This document shows positions 8,650 through 17,318 of a DNA stretch of 64,000 nt, one piece after another. The translations under genes were made by a program, and so were the position numbers. Position 1 is the first letter of the stretch. Each line of letters begins with the position of its first letter. Below the pieces are notes generated by a model. The model saw only the letters and a program-made list of their open reading frames with translations. It had not been told where the DNA came from and did no database searches. Source of the stretch: Flavobacterium sp. J27 (GTDB taxonomy: Bacteria > Bacteroidota > Bacteroidia > Flavobacteriales > Flavobacteriaceae); the NCBI RefSeq assembly GCF_004303025.1, contig NZ_PJQW01000006.1, positions 134,175 to 198,174 on the forward strand, read 5' to 3'.

Positions 8650-9903
8650 TTATATTTTTTGAAATTCTACACGTCTATTTTTTGCTTTTCCGTCTGCAGA
8701 ATTATTTTCGGCAACAGGTTCGTTTTCTCCACGTCCTTGAAACATAAAACGCGATTTATCTAAACCTTTGTTATCAATAAAATAATTCATCACAGCTGCC
8801 GCTCTAGATTTTGATAATGTCATGTTTTTTACGGAATCACCATCACTGTCTGTGTGACCAATAATATTCAAGCGAATCGCCTTGTCATCTTGTAATACTT
8901 TTGCCATTTTGTCTAAAAAGTCATACGATTCTTTTTTTATTTTATCTGAACCAGAATCAAATAAGATTTTAGTGGTTGAAAAGCCGCCTTTTAAAATTAA
9001 AGAGCGAAGATCTTCTCCTTCTTCTGTAATTTTAACATTTGCGATAGCTACAATATGATTTTCTTTTGGATCGGTACCTTTTAAATAAAATTGAATATAG
9101 TTCCCAAAATTATTGCTTAGGAAAGATGGTAAATCAATTGCTTTTTCGTTATCTAAATACACACGCAAGCGATTGTTGTTCACTACAACAGTAAAATGGG
9201 TTGTTGTATTGAATTTTTCCTGCATTTTAAACGGAATATTATTGTCTATTTTAGTATTTGTTTTTCCCCAGTTTTGCACATTTATTTGGTTACAAACATT
9301 AGAACCTTTCCATAATGAGAAGCTAAATTTTCCACCATTTTTTGGTTTGCTGATGGTTTGTTCGCTTGAAAAATTAATTCCAAATTGAGAACCAGATAGT
9401 CCTTTATAATCTAGGTTTTCAGTAACCAAATCAAATTCTAAAGCATAATTTTCAGGCAGTTTATTTGTTTTTGCAGTATAGTTTCCGTTTGGGTTAAGCT
9501 TAAATGCCTTATTTTGAACAACTTTGATAACTTCTCCACCAGAATTTGTATCCCAATTAGCTGGAAAATCACCAAAGTTATCTTGATTAAAATCATCTAA
9601 AAAAAGAATATCACCATTTGGAAAGAAACTGCTTCCTGTAACAATATCCTGACCATTTTTTGTAGAAGATGATGAAGACGATTTATTGGATTTTTTTTCT
9701 TTTTTACTATTCTTTTTTCCAGTTCCAAAAACACTGTCCATTGCTTGATCTGTTTTTTTTTCTGTTTCCTTTTCTACGCGTCTTTCAACGGTTCTTTCAG
9801 CGGCTCTTTCAGCTTTCTTTTTTAATTTGTCTATTAATTGTGCATTACAAATATTAGAACATAAAATTAAGAATAATGCGATATTACAATTTTTAATACT
9901 CAT
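8650..9903 (-). CDS. OmpA-family outer-membrane protein with AERTVER segment, module B
   Basis: The 417-aa protein has a signal peptide (cleavage near NICNA-Q), then the segment KLKKKAERAAERTVERR, then a Lys/Ser-rich linker. The beta-sandwich middle domain contains DFPANWDTNSGGE, LPENYALEFDLVTENL and NRLRVYLDNEKAIDLPSF. The C-terminal OmpA domain (about 305-417) has GHTDSDGD, LSKSRA, GRGENEPVA and NRRVEF. It is much closer to the module C protein at 16054 than to the module A protein, so B and C probably duplicated most recently. The 113-nt gap to the upstream lipoprotein gene is larger than elsewhere in the operon, so an internal promoter is possible but not evident. Confidence 0.9.
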   Translation of the reverse strand: MSIKNCNIALFLILCSNICNAQLIDKLKKKAERAAERTVERRVEKETEKKTDQAMDSVFGTGKKNSKKEKKSNKSSSSSSTKNGQDIVTGSSFFPNGDILFLDDFNQDNFGDFPANWDTNSGGEVIKVVQNKAFKLNPNGNYTAKTNKLPENYALEFDLVTENLDYKGLSGSQFGINFSSEQTISKPKNGGKFSFSLWKGSNVCNQINVQNWGKTNTKIDNNIPFKMQEKFNTTTHFTVVVNNNRLRVYLDNEKAIDLPSFLSNNFGNYIQFYLKGTDPKENHIVAIANVKITEEGEDLRSLILKGGFSTTKILFDSGSDKIKKESYDFLDKMAKVLQDDKAIRLNIIGHTDSDGDSVKNMTLSKSRAAAVMNYFIDNKGLDKSRFMFQGRGENEPVAENNSADGKAKNRRVEFQKI

Positions 9904-10016
9904 GATTTTAGATTTTATATGTTTGTTAGGCTTTTGTTTGTATTAAAGATACTATTTTTTCTTTTTGAAAGGCATAAGTTGTTCATTTTGATGTTGTTAT
10001 TTGTAAAGTGATTTAA

Positions 10017-10793
10017 TTAATATCTTTTCTCTTGATAGGTTATGTATTTTATAATGGTTGGATTTACATCAGTATTGACTCTAATTTCACTTTTAATCAA
10101 TTTATTGTTTGCATTAAAAGTGTTGGTGTAATGATGCTCGATAACATCTGAAGAAACCAAATCTTCATAACGAGTCATGCTGATAGGCTTTTTATTAAGA
10201 AAGAATAAGTCTTGAAAAAAGTTTTCAGCAAAATAAGAGTCTAAAATGGCTAAAGCAGGTTGCGGTTTCATGAACTGATTAAAAGCATTGCCATTTGAGT
10301 ATGTAATGTCAAAAGCAGTTGTACTAGAGAAGTAATAATATTCTAAATCATGTGCATCATTAAACTTCCATGTGTATGGAAAATTATACTTATAGGTATT
10401 TGTTGTACTATTATAATCAATATTATATTCGGTAGTTGTACCCGAATGGAGTTCGGTTATTTTAGACAGAAGACTATTTGTATATTGCATTTGGTATTCC
10501 CGTTCTATATTTGAAGGTTGCTCAACAATTTTTAATTTGGTTAATAATCTTTCTGAATTATAGCTACAAGTATAAATGATTTTATGGTTACCTGATCTAT
10601 TTCTAGTTACGGTTTTGATTGAAAATTGATCATTGTAAGTGATATCTAATGTTTGATAAGATGCTGCTGCACTAGGATAAATTATTTCTACCTGAGTAGG
10701 TAAAAGAATGGTTTGGTAATCGTCGTCTTTACTACAACTCCAAGTAAGTATTGTTAAGACTAGAATGATTGATTTTAATAAATTGTTTTTCAT
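10017..10793 (-). CDS. YD-like lipoprotein, module B (second copy)
   Basis: The 258-aa lipoprotein has the lipobox TWSC and a mature start SKDDDY, predicting surface export. The sequence consists of beta-strand repeats such as TYNDQFSIKTV, SYNSERLLTKL, QYTNSLLSKI and FNANNKLIKSE, the same character as its upstream neighbour (252 aa) and the YD protein of module A. It begins 6 nt after the stop of that neighbour, so the two are a tandem duplicate pair inside the operon. No catalytic motif is visible. Function is unknown. Confidence 0.78.
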   Translation of the reverse strand: MKNNLLKSIILVLTILTWSCSKDDDYQTILLPTQVEIIYPSAAASYQTLDITYNDQFSIKTVTRNRSGNHKIIYTCSYNSERLLTKLKIVEQPSNIEREYQMQYTNSLLSKITELHSGTTTEYNIDYNSTTNTYKYNFPYTWKFNDAHDLEYYYFSSTTAFDITYSNGNAFNQFMKPQPALAILDSYFAENFFQDLFFLNKKPISMTRYEDLVSSDVIEHHYTNTFNANNKLIKSEIRVNTDVNPTIIKYITYQEKRY

Positions 10794-10799
10794 CTTTTT

Positions 10800-11558
10800 T
10801 TAATAAAGGTTTCTTTTTTGATAAGTAATATCTAACTGATTTCCGCCACCAGTAAAATTGAGTACTACCGAAGTAATATTTCCATTTGTATCTCTGGTAT
10901 TGATTAAATCGAAGTTTTGCACACCAAATTGGAAATGATTGATTTGTTTCTGGTTGAAAAAATAGAATAGATGGCCACTAAATAATGCCAAATCAAATTG
11001 AAGAGCTATTTGTGGGGTCACGTTTTTAAAAACGCCCTTTTTAGAACTGTCTAGAGTGAGGATTAAATCGGAAGCAATAAAAGTACTCGCATATTGAGTT
11101 GGGTTGTTACTTGCATCTACAGTAATAGTGTTACTGTCTGTGCCATCTAGTAATGTATAGGTATTAGAAGAAGCATTGTAAGTTATTGGGAATGTTTCGG
11201 TACTTCCGCTAGTAATGTCTACTATTGATGATAGTTTACCAGAACCATTGTATATAAAGTTACGTGTTTCAGGACCAGAAAGAAAACCAGTATTTGCAAC
11301 ACTACTTATTCTACCATTGGTATAAGAATATTGTTTTGTTTTTATACCATTGTTATCTTCAATTTCAATGGTTGAAATAGTATTGTTGTTGTTATACGTT
11401 ATGCTAACAGTTTTATTGTTTACTGCATTGGTAAAATCGGTTAAATTTATTTGAGTTGGAAAGTATTCTTGTGGTGTAGGTTCGTCATCATTACTACAAG
11501 ATACAAGAAGCACACTGCTGCAAATGAGTAAAAGTTTTTGAATTGTTTTCATGGTCAT
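10800..11558 (-). CDS. YD-like lipoprotein, module B (first copy)
   Basis: The 252-aa lipoprotein has the lipobox LVSC and a mature start SNDDEP, predicting surface export. Repeats of the YD type are visible: TYNNNNTISTIEI, SYTNGRISSVANT, IYNGSGKLSSIVD and TYNASSNTYTL. The first ATG (11558) overlaps the stop of the 51-52-aa gene as ATGA, which suggests translational coupling. A second in-frame ATG at 11552 would give the more usual lipoprotein start MKTIQKLLL. It is followed by a close paralogue after 6 nt. Function is unknown. Confidence 0.78.
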   Translation of the reverse strand: MTMKTIQKLLLICSSVLLVSCSNDDEPTPQEYFPTQINLTDFTNAVNNKTVSITYNNNNTISTIEIEDNNGIKTKQYSYTNGRISSVANTGFLSGPETRNFIYNGSGKLSSIVDITSGSTETFPITYNASSNTYTLLDGTDSNTITVDASNNPTQYASTFIASDLILTLDSSKKGVFKNVTPQIALQFDLALFSGHLFYFFNQKQINHFQFGVQNFDLINTRDTNGNITSVVLNFTGGGNQLDITYQKRNLY

Positions 11559-11713
11559 TTTTTTTTAAAATTTGTTTTTGTTACGATTTTATTTTTGTGA
11601 ATAATATTTAATTCATATTCTCCTTTTTCGAGATGGTTAATGTTGATTAGAATTTTTTGTGAAGGTACTTTTGGTAAGTTTCCCTCATAATTGTATTTCT
11701 TTTTATTAGCCAT
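11555..11713 (-). CDS. Small conserved 52-aa protein of the module family (module B copy)
   Basis: The short frame runs from ATG 11711-11713 to TGA 11555-11557 and gives 52 residues. MANKKKYNYEG is followed by PSQKILININHLEKGEYE and LNIIHKNKI. The alignment with the module C protein runs from the first residue (MANKKKYNYEG against MSKKVKYHFEG), and the core is also shared with module A. It is the first gene behind the two-box promoter, and its stop overlaps the next start (ATGA). It has no signal peptide, so it should be cytoplasmic. It is basic and probably a small beta-hairpin protein. A role in controlling its own operon is only a guess. Confidence 0.82.
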   Translation of the reverse strand: MANKKKYNYEGNLPKVPSQKILININHLEKGEYELNIIHKNKIVTKTNFKKK

Positions 11714-11733
11714 TTTTTATTCCGTTTGTATTC

Positions 11734-11799
11734 CAAAATTAGCTAAGAAAGCGCCAATTGTTTTGTGAGTATGTAACAGGCTTTTGTAACATTGTAACA
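11734..11799 (-). promoter_or_regulatory. Promoter and two-box operator of the module B structural operon
   Basis: ATGTAACA (11771-11778) and TTGTAACA (11792-11799) start 21 bp apart, with an extra TTGTAACA at 11784-11791. On the minus strand an exact -7 element TAATTTTG (11741 to 11734) lies 30 bp from the proximal box. The ATG of the 52-aa gene follows after 20 nt. Confidence 0.75.
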
Positions 11800-11802
11800 A
11801 AT

Positions 11803-11833
11803 GAAAAAAGCCTCTAAAATGAGGCTTTTAACT
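11803..11833 (-). terminator. Terminator of the module B regulator gene
   Basis: Stem AAAAGCCTC (11806-11814) pairs with GAGGCTTTT (11821-11829) with a 6-nt loop. On the minus strand it is followed by a T-rich run. It lies between the regulator stop and the operator of the next operon. Confidence 0.8.
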
Positions 11834-11855
11834 AGTTTTTGTATTCTTTTTTATG

Positions 11856-14633
11856 TTATTTTTTATAGTATTCAGAAGGTGCTTTTTGATACAAATCTTT
11901 AAAACATTTGGAGAAATAATACACATCGTTGAAACCAACCGAATATGCAATTTCTGAAATAGAAAGCTTTTCATTTTTTAATAATTCTACTGCAATTTTT
12001 AATCTTTCATTTCTAATGAATTCTGTTGTAGAAACACCAAAAAGAGATTTTAATTTTCGATGTAATTGCATTCTACTAACATGCATTTTTTCAGCGAAAG
12101 CTTCCGTATTGAAATCTGGATTGGTAATTTCGTTATGAATGATTTCTTCTAATTTTGAAATAAATTTTTCATCTACAGAATTAATCACCACTTCTGTTGG
12201 TTTTAGAATAAGTTCCTGACTGTATCTTTTTTGTAGTTTTTTTCTTTCGTTAATTTGTTGTAAAACCGTTTGTTTTACGATTTCATGTTGAAAAGGTTTG
12301 GTAAGAAAAGCATCTGCTTCATTTTTTATGGCTTCTAATTGAACTTCGGAAGCTGTTTTGGCGGTTAGTAAAATGATAGGAATAAAAGAGGTAAGTTCGT
12401 TCGATTTTATTTGTTTTGTAAATGCTAATCCGTCCACTTTGGGCATCATAATATCTGAAAGAATACAATCAGGAATTTCTTTTTGAGCAATTTTCAGAGC
12501 TTGTTCTCCATTTTCTGCTTCATAAATTTTAAAATCCTCTTTAAAAATATCTTTTAAAATAGTTCTTATAGAAGCATTGTCATCGGCAATGAGAAGTATT
12601 GGTAAACCGTCTTCTGTAGTAAAGTTGTTATGAGTAGGCGTAGTGATTTCTTCTTTTTCTTTTTTAGGCACGCTTACAACTGCGTTTTTAAGTTGGGTGT
12701 GTAATGGGATTTCAAAAGAGATACTAATTTCTTGTTTTTCTAAAGTAGTATTTATTTTTGCTTCATATAAAGTAATCAATTCTTTCACTAAAGCTAAACC
12801 AATACCAACACCTGAATGATTGTTGTTTTTTTGATAAAAACGTTCAAAAAGCTTCTGTACATCGCTAGAACTAAGTGTTGCATTAGTATTCGTAATTGTA
12901 CCTTTCAGAACGTTATTTTCAACTAGAAAAGTACCGTTGATTGAAGTAGCTTCATCACTATATTTAATAGCATTATGCATTAAATTTGTTATAATTTTTT
13001 CCAAAACATCTTTATCAAAAGGATAGTTTTCATTGGGTGTAGTAATGGTTAATTCTAACTTTTTATTGGATTCATTAGCCAAATATCCAAAAGGTTCCGT
13101 AATACTGTGTAAGAAATGATTTAAGTTATCTTCTTTTAAAATTAATTGTAATTGACCACTATCTATTTTTGAAAGAGCTAATAACTGATCTACTAATTCT
13201 AACATTCGGTTTGTATTTCTATCGATAAGCGTTAATTGTTTTTCTTGATCAGGTGTAGCATCATTTTGAAGTTGTTGTACAGGACTTTTAATTAATGTAA
13301 GTGGTGTTCTGAATTCGTGAGAAATATTAGCAAAAAAACGTGATTTTAAGGTGTTTAATTCTTCTAGTTTTTGAGCTGTTCTAATTTTATTTTTATAACC
13401 AAAAAACAGAAAAAAACCGGTTGCTAATAGCAGTAAAGAAATAATGATATAAATGTATTTTTGCTTTTCTGCTAGTTGATGTTTAGAAGTAAGCAAAGCA
13501 ATTTCTTGTTCTTTTTTTTCAGTTTGATATTTAGCTTCTAGTTGATTAAAATTAATACTATTTTTTTTGATATCTACACTATCTTTATAGACAATATATT
13601 CATTGATTTTTTCATAGGCAGCTTCATTCTGCCCTTTCTGATGGTATAAATTTGAGAGTTGGTATAAACAATCAGAGAGCACTCCTAAATCGGTATTTTT
13701 TTCTTTTTTTAAGGTTGTAATCGCGTCTTGGTAAGCGGTTATTGCCTTATCCCGACTTTCAATTGCATTTAAAAAACTGGCGTAAGCCCAATACGCTTTT
13801 CCTAAATTTATAGTATTGGCATGGATTTTATTTTTTTCAATATTTTCTAAATAATACGTTTCAGCTTTATCATTTTGACCAATTCTTCGGTATAAAGAAG
13901 CAAAAGCCCAATAGGTATCATTTAATTCTTTAATTAGATGGTTTGTTTCAAAATATTTTTTAGCATTGTTGTAATAGGTAAGCGCTATTTCAGGTTCAGG
14001 ATTTTCAGTTTCCACAAAAGTGGAACCATAATACAAACCTGAAAAATGCATTTCGGTTAAGGAATTACTTTCTTTAGCTTTATCATAGGCTTTTTTGAAA
14101 TAGTCTTTTGCTCTTCCGTAAGTGGTTTTAGTAGGACTTTCATATCCTCTAAGAAACATTAAACCGATGTTTTGCAAAGCTTTAATTTGTGAATCATTGC
14201 TGTAATGATGTGCTTCACTAACAGAATCGGCTTTTAGGTAATTTGTAATGGCTAAATCGTCTTCATATTTAGAATAATGAATATTCCCTCTCACGTTTAA
14301 AACCGTTGCATACTGAACTACTTCTTTTTGAGTAGGTTTGTTTTTCAACGTTATGTATTCAATAGATTGTAGAGCATAATCAAAGAGTCTTAATTTTAGA
14401 TAAGCGTTTGCAACTTTTATTTTTGCTTCATTAATTGAATAAACATCTGTTTTATTTTCAGCCAATTCCAATGCTTTTTGAGCATAGGTTAACGAAGCAT
14501 TATAATTTAGAGTATTGAATGTTGAATCGGCTTTTTTTATATAAATAGATATGGAATCAGAAACGTTTTTATGTTGGGAAAACGAAGGGAAAGAAATGAA
14601 TATACCGAATAGGATAAGAGAAATGTATTTCAT
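11856..14633 (-). CDS. Hybrid two-component regulator (TPR sensor kinase-REC-AraC), module B
   Basis: The protein is about 925 aa and has the same order as its paralogues: signal peptide (ISFPSFSQ), TPR repeats, coiled coil, membrane span (YIYIIISLLLLATGFFLFF), HisKA with FANISHEFRTP, HATPase (N-box KIITNLMHNAIKYS; G2 box GVGIGLALVKEL), REC (SDIMMP, LLTAK, LTKPF) and AraC HTH (MHVSRMQLHRKLKSLFGVS, then ISEIAYSVGFNDVYYFSKCF). The G1 box is strongly altered (NTNATL for DxGxG). I place the start at 14633 (MKYISLILF) rather than at 14663, because only that start gives a normal signal peptide and it lies downstream of the -7 element at 14653-14660. Its likely target is the operon starting at 11713. 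Confidence 0.92.
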   Translation of the reverse strand: MKYISLILFGIFISFPSFSQHKNVSDSISIYIKKADSTFNTLNYNASLTYAQKALELAENKTDVYSINEAKIKVANAYLKLRLFDYALQSIEYITLKNKPTQKEVVQYATVLNVRGNIHYSKYEDDLAITNYLKADSVSEAHHYSNDSQIKALQNIGLMFLRGYESPTKTTYGRAKDYFKKAYDKAKESNSLTEMHFSGLYYGSTFVETENPEPEIALTYYNNAKKYFETNHLIKELNDTYWAFASLYRRIGQNDKAETYYLENIEKNKIHANTINLGKAYWAYASFLNAIESRDKAITAYQDAITTLKKEKNTDLGVLSDCLYQLSNLYHQKGQNEAAYEKINEYIVYKDSVDIKKNSINFNQLEAKYQTEKKEQEIALLTSKHQLAEKQKYIYIIISLLLLATGFFLFFGYKNKIRTAQKLEELNTLKSRFFANISHEFRTPLTLIKSPVQQLQNDATPDQEKQLTLIDRNTNRMLELVDQLLALSKIDSGQLQLILKEDNLNHFLHSITEPFGYLANESNKKLELTITTPNENYPFDKDVLEKIITNLMHNAIKYSDEATSINGTFLVENNVLKGTITNTNATLSSSDVQKLFERFYQKNNNHSGVGIGLALVKELITLYEAKINTTLEKQEISISFEIPLHTQLKNAVVSVPKKEKEEITTPTHNNFTTEDGLPILLIADDNASIRTILKDIFKEDFKIYEAENGEQALKIAQKEIPDCILSDIMMPKVDGLAFTKQIKSNELTSFIPIILLTAKTASEVQLEAIKNEADAFLTKPFQHEIVKQTVLQQINERKKLQKRYSQELILKPTEVVINSVDEKFISKLEEIIHNEITNPDFNTEAFAEKMHVSRMQLHRKLKSLFGVSTTEFIRNERLKIAVELLKNEKLSISEIAYSVGFNDVYYFSKCFKDLYQKAPSEYYKK

Positions 14634-14652
14634 GCTGATTGTTTGTGAATGA

Positions 14653-14710
14653 CAAGTATACAAAAAAATAAAATTGATGTATAGATTAATGTAACAAGTT
14701 AAAGTTACAT
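14653..14710 (-). promoter_or_regulatory. Palindromic TGTAACA site and promoter of the module B regulator
   Basis: ATGTAAC (14689-14695) and GTTACAT (14704-14710) form a perfect inverted repeat with an 8-bp centre. On the minus strand TATACTTG (14660 to 14653) begins 29 bp away and supports the start codon at 14633 rather than 14663. Confidence 0.6.
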
Positions 14711-14766
14711 ATTTTCAATGTATTGACAATCAGTTTTTAAAAATGTAAATAGACTGTTTAATTTAC

Positions 14767-16050
14767 TTAGCAACGTCTAGCTACAATATTGGGAATAACA
14801 TTAGAAATATAATAATTCATTTTTTCAAGATTGGCTTTGTGTGAATCATTCGTATTCCGTTCTTGAATGTTTTCCATTTCTTCTTGAGCGTTTTTATAGT
14901 CTATTATTTTGGTTTCCAAACAGGCTTTTTCATCTTGAAGTTTTGTATAATCGGGATTTCTATTCGTCATTCGGTCCAATTTTTTTTCAATAATAAGTAT
15001 CCTTTTTTCGCATTCTAATTTTTTGACTTCAATGTCATCTTTTGGATCAAAACCTTCCAATGCATATTTGCTATTTTGTTCCGCGGGAGCACTGTCTTCA
15101 ATGTATTTGTTCATGGCTCTTTTCCGTTTTTCTTCCATTTCCGTTTCTTGATTCAAGATTTCTTGCTCTTTGTTAGCAATTGTTCGTTCTGAATTGGTAG
15201 CTCGATTGATGTTTTCTTGTTTTTTTGCTAAATAGTCTTCTTTTACATTGGTAACTCGTTCGTGGTCCTCTGCTACGATATTTTCTCTTTTGCGATAATT
15301 ACTTCCGTCAAAGCGAATGGAAACATTTTCAATATTTTCTATTTCTGCCGAGCCCTTTTCATTATCAATGCGTGTTACTAATTGGGTTTTGTTATCATAA
15401 TAAATATACCCTAGACCTAGAAAACCTGCTGTCTTAGGATTAGAATTAGGGTTCAATTGTGTTTCATTTTGGTTTGCCAAATACACCAAATTATCGTGAC
15501 CAGTTGTTGCTGAAACATTGTGATATTCTTGCGAATTATAATTCTGACTACTTACATTTAAGTTGTTTCCAGTAGGAGAGAAGTTCCGATTGAATTTTGC
15601 TATAGACATATTGGTTTCGTCTACAGCAATTTCATTCATAGGTAATCTATTTACTACTTGTTTTACACCATTAAATTCAATGTAATAATAGGTTTTTCCA
15701 TTGGTATTAGTTAGTCTGTAATAAATTTTTACATTCTCATTGTGAGGAAATTCTATCCCGATTATTTCTTCCATCATTTCTTTGTTCATTCCCATGTAGC
15801 CTTTATTTGTATTCACTAAAAATGAAGTAGTATAAGAGTTACCCAAATTAGAATTAAAAGAAAATGTAATTTTTTTATCGAATGAAATACGTTCATTCGG
15901 ATTAAAATCGGAAAAAGCAACAGGAATAGTTCCAGAAGGCGTATGTACTGTATCTTTTACTTCTTCCTCTTCAGGATTAAAAAAAAGATTGCGCTGACCT
16001 TGAATAAAACTCATACAGAAACCAAAACAACATAAGAAAAATCTTTTCAT
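14767..16050 (-). CDS. Secreted protein of unknown function with coiled coil, last gene of module C
   Basis: The 427-aa protein has a signal peptide (MKRFFLCCFGFCMSFIQG-Q). Residues about 45-130 are beta-rich (KKITFSFNSNLGNSYTTSF, KIYYRLTNTNGKTYYYIEFN). A long helical region follows from about 255 to the end (EDHERVTNVKEDYLAKKQEN, KLECEKRILIIEKKLDRM, NAQEEMENIQERN), with Cys near the end (ARRC) and two in the helices. It starts 3 nt after the OmpA-like gene and is surely co-transcribed. It holds the place of the 369-aa gene of module B. I do not recognise the family. A periplasmic partner of the OmpA-like protein is possible by position only. Confidence 0.78.
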   Translation of the reverse strand: MKRFFLCCFGFCMSFIQGQRNLFFNPEEEEVKDTVHTPSGTIPVAFSDFNPNERISFDKKITFSFNSNLGNSYTTSFLVNTNKGYMGMNKEMMEEIIGIEFPHNENVKIYYRLTNTNGKTYYYIEFNGVKQVVNRLPMNEIAVDETNMSIAKFNRNFSPTGNNLNVSSQNYNSQEYHNVSATTGHDNLVYLANQNETQLNPNSNPKTAGFLGLGYIYYDNKTQLVTRIDNEKGSAEIENIENVSIRFDGSNYRKRENIVAEDHERVTNVKEDYLAKKQENINRATNSERTIANKEQEILNQETEMEEKRKRAMNKYIEDSAPAEQNSKYALEGFDPKDDIEVKKLECEKRILIIEKKLDRMTNRNPDYTKLQDEKACLETKIIDYKNAQEEMENIQERNTNDSHKANLEKMNYYISNVIPNIVARRC

Positions 16051-16053
16051 ACC

Positions 16054-17307
16054 TTATATTTTTTTAAATTCAACACGTCTGTTTTCTGCTTTGCCTTCCG
16101 CTGTTTTATTATCTGCAACGGGTTCATTTTCTCCTTTTCCATCGGTTTGTAAAGCCTTTTCATTAATTGAAAAATGTTGTATAAAATAGTTTTGAACTGC
16201 TTGCGCTCTTTTTTGCGATAAAACTAAATTCGTTTTACTATCTCCATCACTATCGGTGTGACCAATAATTTTTAACCGAATATTTTTATCTTCAGCTAGT
16301 ACTTTTCCAATTTTATCCAAATAAGCAAACGATTCTGTTTTGATTTTATCGGAACCAGAATCAAATACTATTTTTGTAGTATGGAAACCGCCTTTTAAAA
16401 TTAAAGAACGAATGTCTTCCCCTTCTTCGGTAATTTTCATATTTGCTATTGCTAAGATATGACTTTCTTCTTGTTTTGTACCTCTTAAATAGAACTGAAT
16501 ATATCTGCCTACATTGTTTTGTAAAAAAGAAGGTAAATCGATAACTTTTTCATTATCAATATAAAGTCGTAATCTTTTTCCATTCACAACGACAGTAAAA
16601 TGTGCCGTTTTATTAAAAATTGCATTCATTTTATAGTTAATATTGTTGTTTATTTTATTTTCTGTACCAAAGTTTTCTACATGAATTTTATCGGCGGTTG
16701 CACTACCTTGCCACAATGAAAAATGAAATTCGGCTCTTTGCTTTAGGTCTTTATTTAATTTGTTTTCGTTGGTAAACTGCACTCTAAATTCGGAACCTGA
16801 AAGTTCTTTATAGGCAAGGTTTTCTGTTATTAAATCAAATTCTAGAGCATAATTTTCTGGAAGTTTATTGGTTTTTGCAATACAAAGACTATTAGGATAA
16901 AAGCGAAATGCTTTTTCGTCTTTAACGGTTATAATTTCACCTCCACCAGTAGTTTCCCAATTCGCTGGAAAATCTCCTTTTGCATCTTCTTTAAAAGTTT
17001 CTTCAAAGATAATAGTACCATTTGGAAAAAAACTACTTCCAGTAACGATTTCTTGATTGGTCTTTTTATTGGTTCTATTTCCAGAATTTTTATCTGAGTT
17101 TTTCGTTTTTTTCTCTTTTTTCGTTTTTGCAGTACCAAAAACGCTATCAATAGCTTGGTTCGTTTTTTTAGACGATTCTTTTTCAACTTTACGTTCTACA
17201 GTGCGTTCAGCTGCTTTCTCAGCCTTCTCACTTAGTTTTTTAAAGAATTGTGCTTGTGTATTTGTAATAAAAAGAGAGCAAATAAGAGTTAAGATTATCG
17301 TTTTCAT
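16054..17307 (-). CDS. OmpA-family outer-membrane protein with AERTVER segment, module C
   Basis: The 417-aa protein has a signal peptide ending NTQA-Q, then KLSEKAEKAAERTVERKVEK, a Lys/Asn-rich linker and the beta-sandwich middle domain (LPENYALEFDLITENL, KRLRLYIDNEKVIDLPSF). The C-terminal OmpA domain (about 305-417) carries GHTDSDGD, LSQKRA, GKGENEPVA and NRRVEF. It is the close paralogue of the module B protein, while its N-terminal helix is closer to module A. The OmpA domain should bind peptidoglycan. There is no beta-barrel, so it is probably periplasmic or a lipid-free linker rather than a porin. The gap to the upstream LRR gene is 11 nt. Confidence 0.9.
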   Translation of the reverse strand: MKTIILTLICSLFITNTQAQFFKKLSEKAEKAAERTVERKVEKESSKKTNQAIDSVFGTAKTKKEKKTKNSDKNSGNRTNKKTNQEIVTGSSFFPNGTIIFEETFKEDAKGDFPANWETTGGGEIITVKDEKAFRFYPNSLCIAKTNKLPENYALEFDLITENLAYKELSGSEFRVQFTNENKLNKDLKQRAEFHFSLWQGSATADKIHVENFGTENKINNNINYKMNAIFNKTAHFTVVVNGKRLRLYIDNEKVIDLPSFLQNNVGRYIQFYLRGTKQEESHILAIANMKITEEGEDIRSLILKGGFHTTKIVFDSGSDKIKTESFAYLDKIGKVLAEDKNIRLKIIGHTDSDGDSKTNLVLSQKRAQAVQNYFIQHFSINEKALQTDGKGENEPVADNKTAEGKAENRRVEFKKI

Positions 17308-17318
17308 TTTTTTTAAAA

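Noticed and set aside
14634..14663. Ten-residue N-terminal extension of the module B regulator (MYTCHSQTIS)
   Set aside because: It lies over the proposed -7 element and spoils the signal peptide. The paralogues start directly with the signal peptide.
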